64,000 nt of DNA, taken from NCBI RefSeq assembly GCF_008831285.2, contig NC_045138.2, forward strand, positions 38,245,115 to 38,309,114, read 5' to 3'. A model generated the notes under the pieces. That model did not search any database. It saw only the letters and a list, made by a program, of their open reading frames with translations, and was not told the DNA's origin. Every line of letters starts with the position of its first letter. Position 1 is the first letter of the stretch. A program made the position numbers and the translations under genes. The stretch is from Nymphaea colorata (taxonomy: Eukaryota; Streptophyta; Magnoliopsida; Nymphaeales; Nymphaeaceae). This document shows positions 63,973 through 64,000 of the stretch, in pieces.

Positions 63973-64000
63973 CAGGGTTGGGCGTCGGGCCTGGGCCGGG
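63973..64000 (+). mobile_element. Start of a GC-rich mobile repeat interrupting the satellite
   Basis: CAGGGTTGGGCGTCGGGCCT... begins exactly where the monomer phrase GTGTGAGACAAAAG breaks. CAGGG is a common hAT-type terminus and the GGGCCTGGGCCGGG body matches the family near 21450. The rest lies outside the window. Confidence 0.5.

Overview
The window is nuclear DNA of a flowering plant. The evidence is multi-exon genes with GT-AG introns, plant-only families (VQ protein, PAM2/RRM CID protein, ECT-type YTH protein, A-type cyclin, GPI-type beta-1,3-glucanase), long AT-rich intergenic stretches, plant miniature LTR elements and a large satellite array. The species cannot be read from the sequence. 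Several coding regions only look longer because GTG can be mistaken for a start; I used ATG and splice-phase logic.

Layout. 1-1065 (-): 5' part of a 2-oxoglutarate/Fe(II) dioxygenase, cut by the window edge. 2814-6878 (-): complete 11-exon A-type cyclin (491 aa) with an E2F-type site upstream. 11162-15377 (-): complete 9-coding-exon YTH (ECT-type) m6A reader (628 aa). 15.4-23.5 kb: no intact gene; it holds the presumed ECT leader, a 458-bp TRIM retrotransposon with intact target-site duplication, and GC-rich repeat debris. 23543-28792 (+): complete 10-exon CID-type protein with PAM2 and two RRMs (301 aa). 33422-35445 (-): complete 3-exon GH17 glucanase (404 aa) with signal peptide and a hydrophobic GPI-type tail. 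35.4-42.7 kb: repeats, including a compound AT/25-bp minisatellite. 42733-43053 (-): single-exon VQ protein (106 aa).

43.8-51 kb is a patchwork of gene pieces. It has a frameshifted two-exon piece of RNA polymerase III subunit RPC8, an unidentified coding remnant, a kinesin-7 motor exon and two exons of valyl-tRNA synthetase, all on the + strand and several with splice sites still attached. This looks like DNA-level exon capture or transduplication.

51974-63972 is an uninterrupted satellite of about 49 monomers of 245 bp, with higher-order repeat (HOR) structure: a 3-monomer period (about 735 bp) on the left gives way to 5-monomer units (about 1185-1227 bp) and one 7-monomer unit (1717 bp) on the right. 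Most monomers carry an 8-10 bp perfect dyad. The array is broken at 63973 by the start of a GC-rich mobile repeat related to debris near 21.45 kb.

The genes are independent single-copy-type loci and do not form one pathway; the notable systems are the HOR satellite and the exon-capture patchwork beside it.
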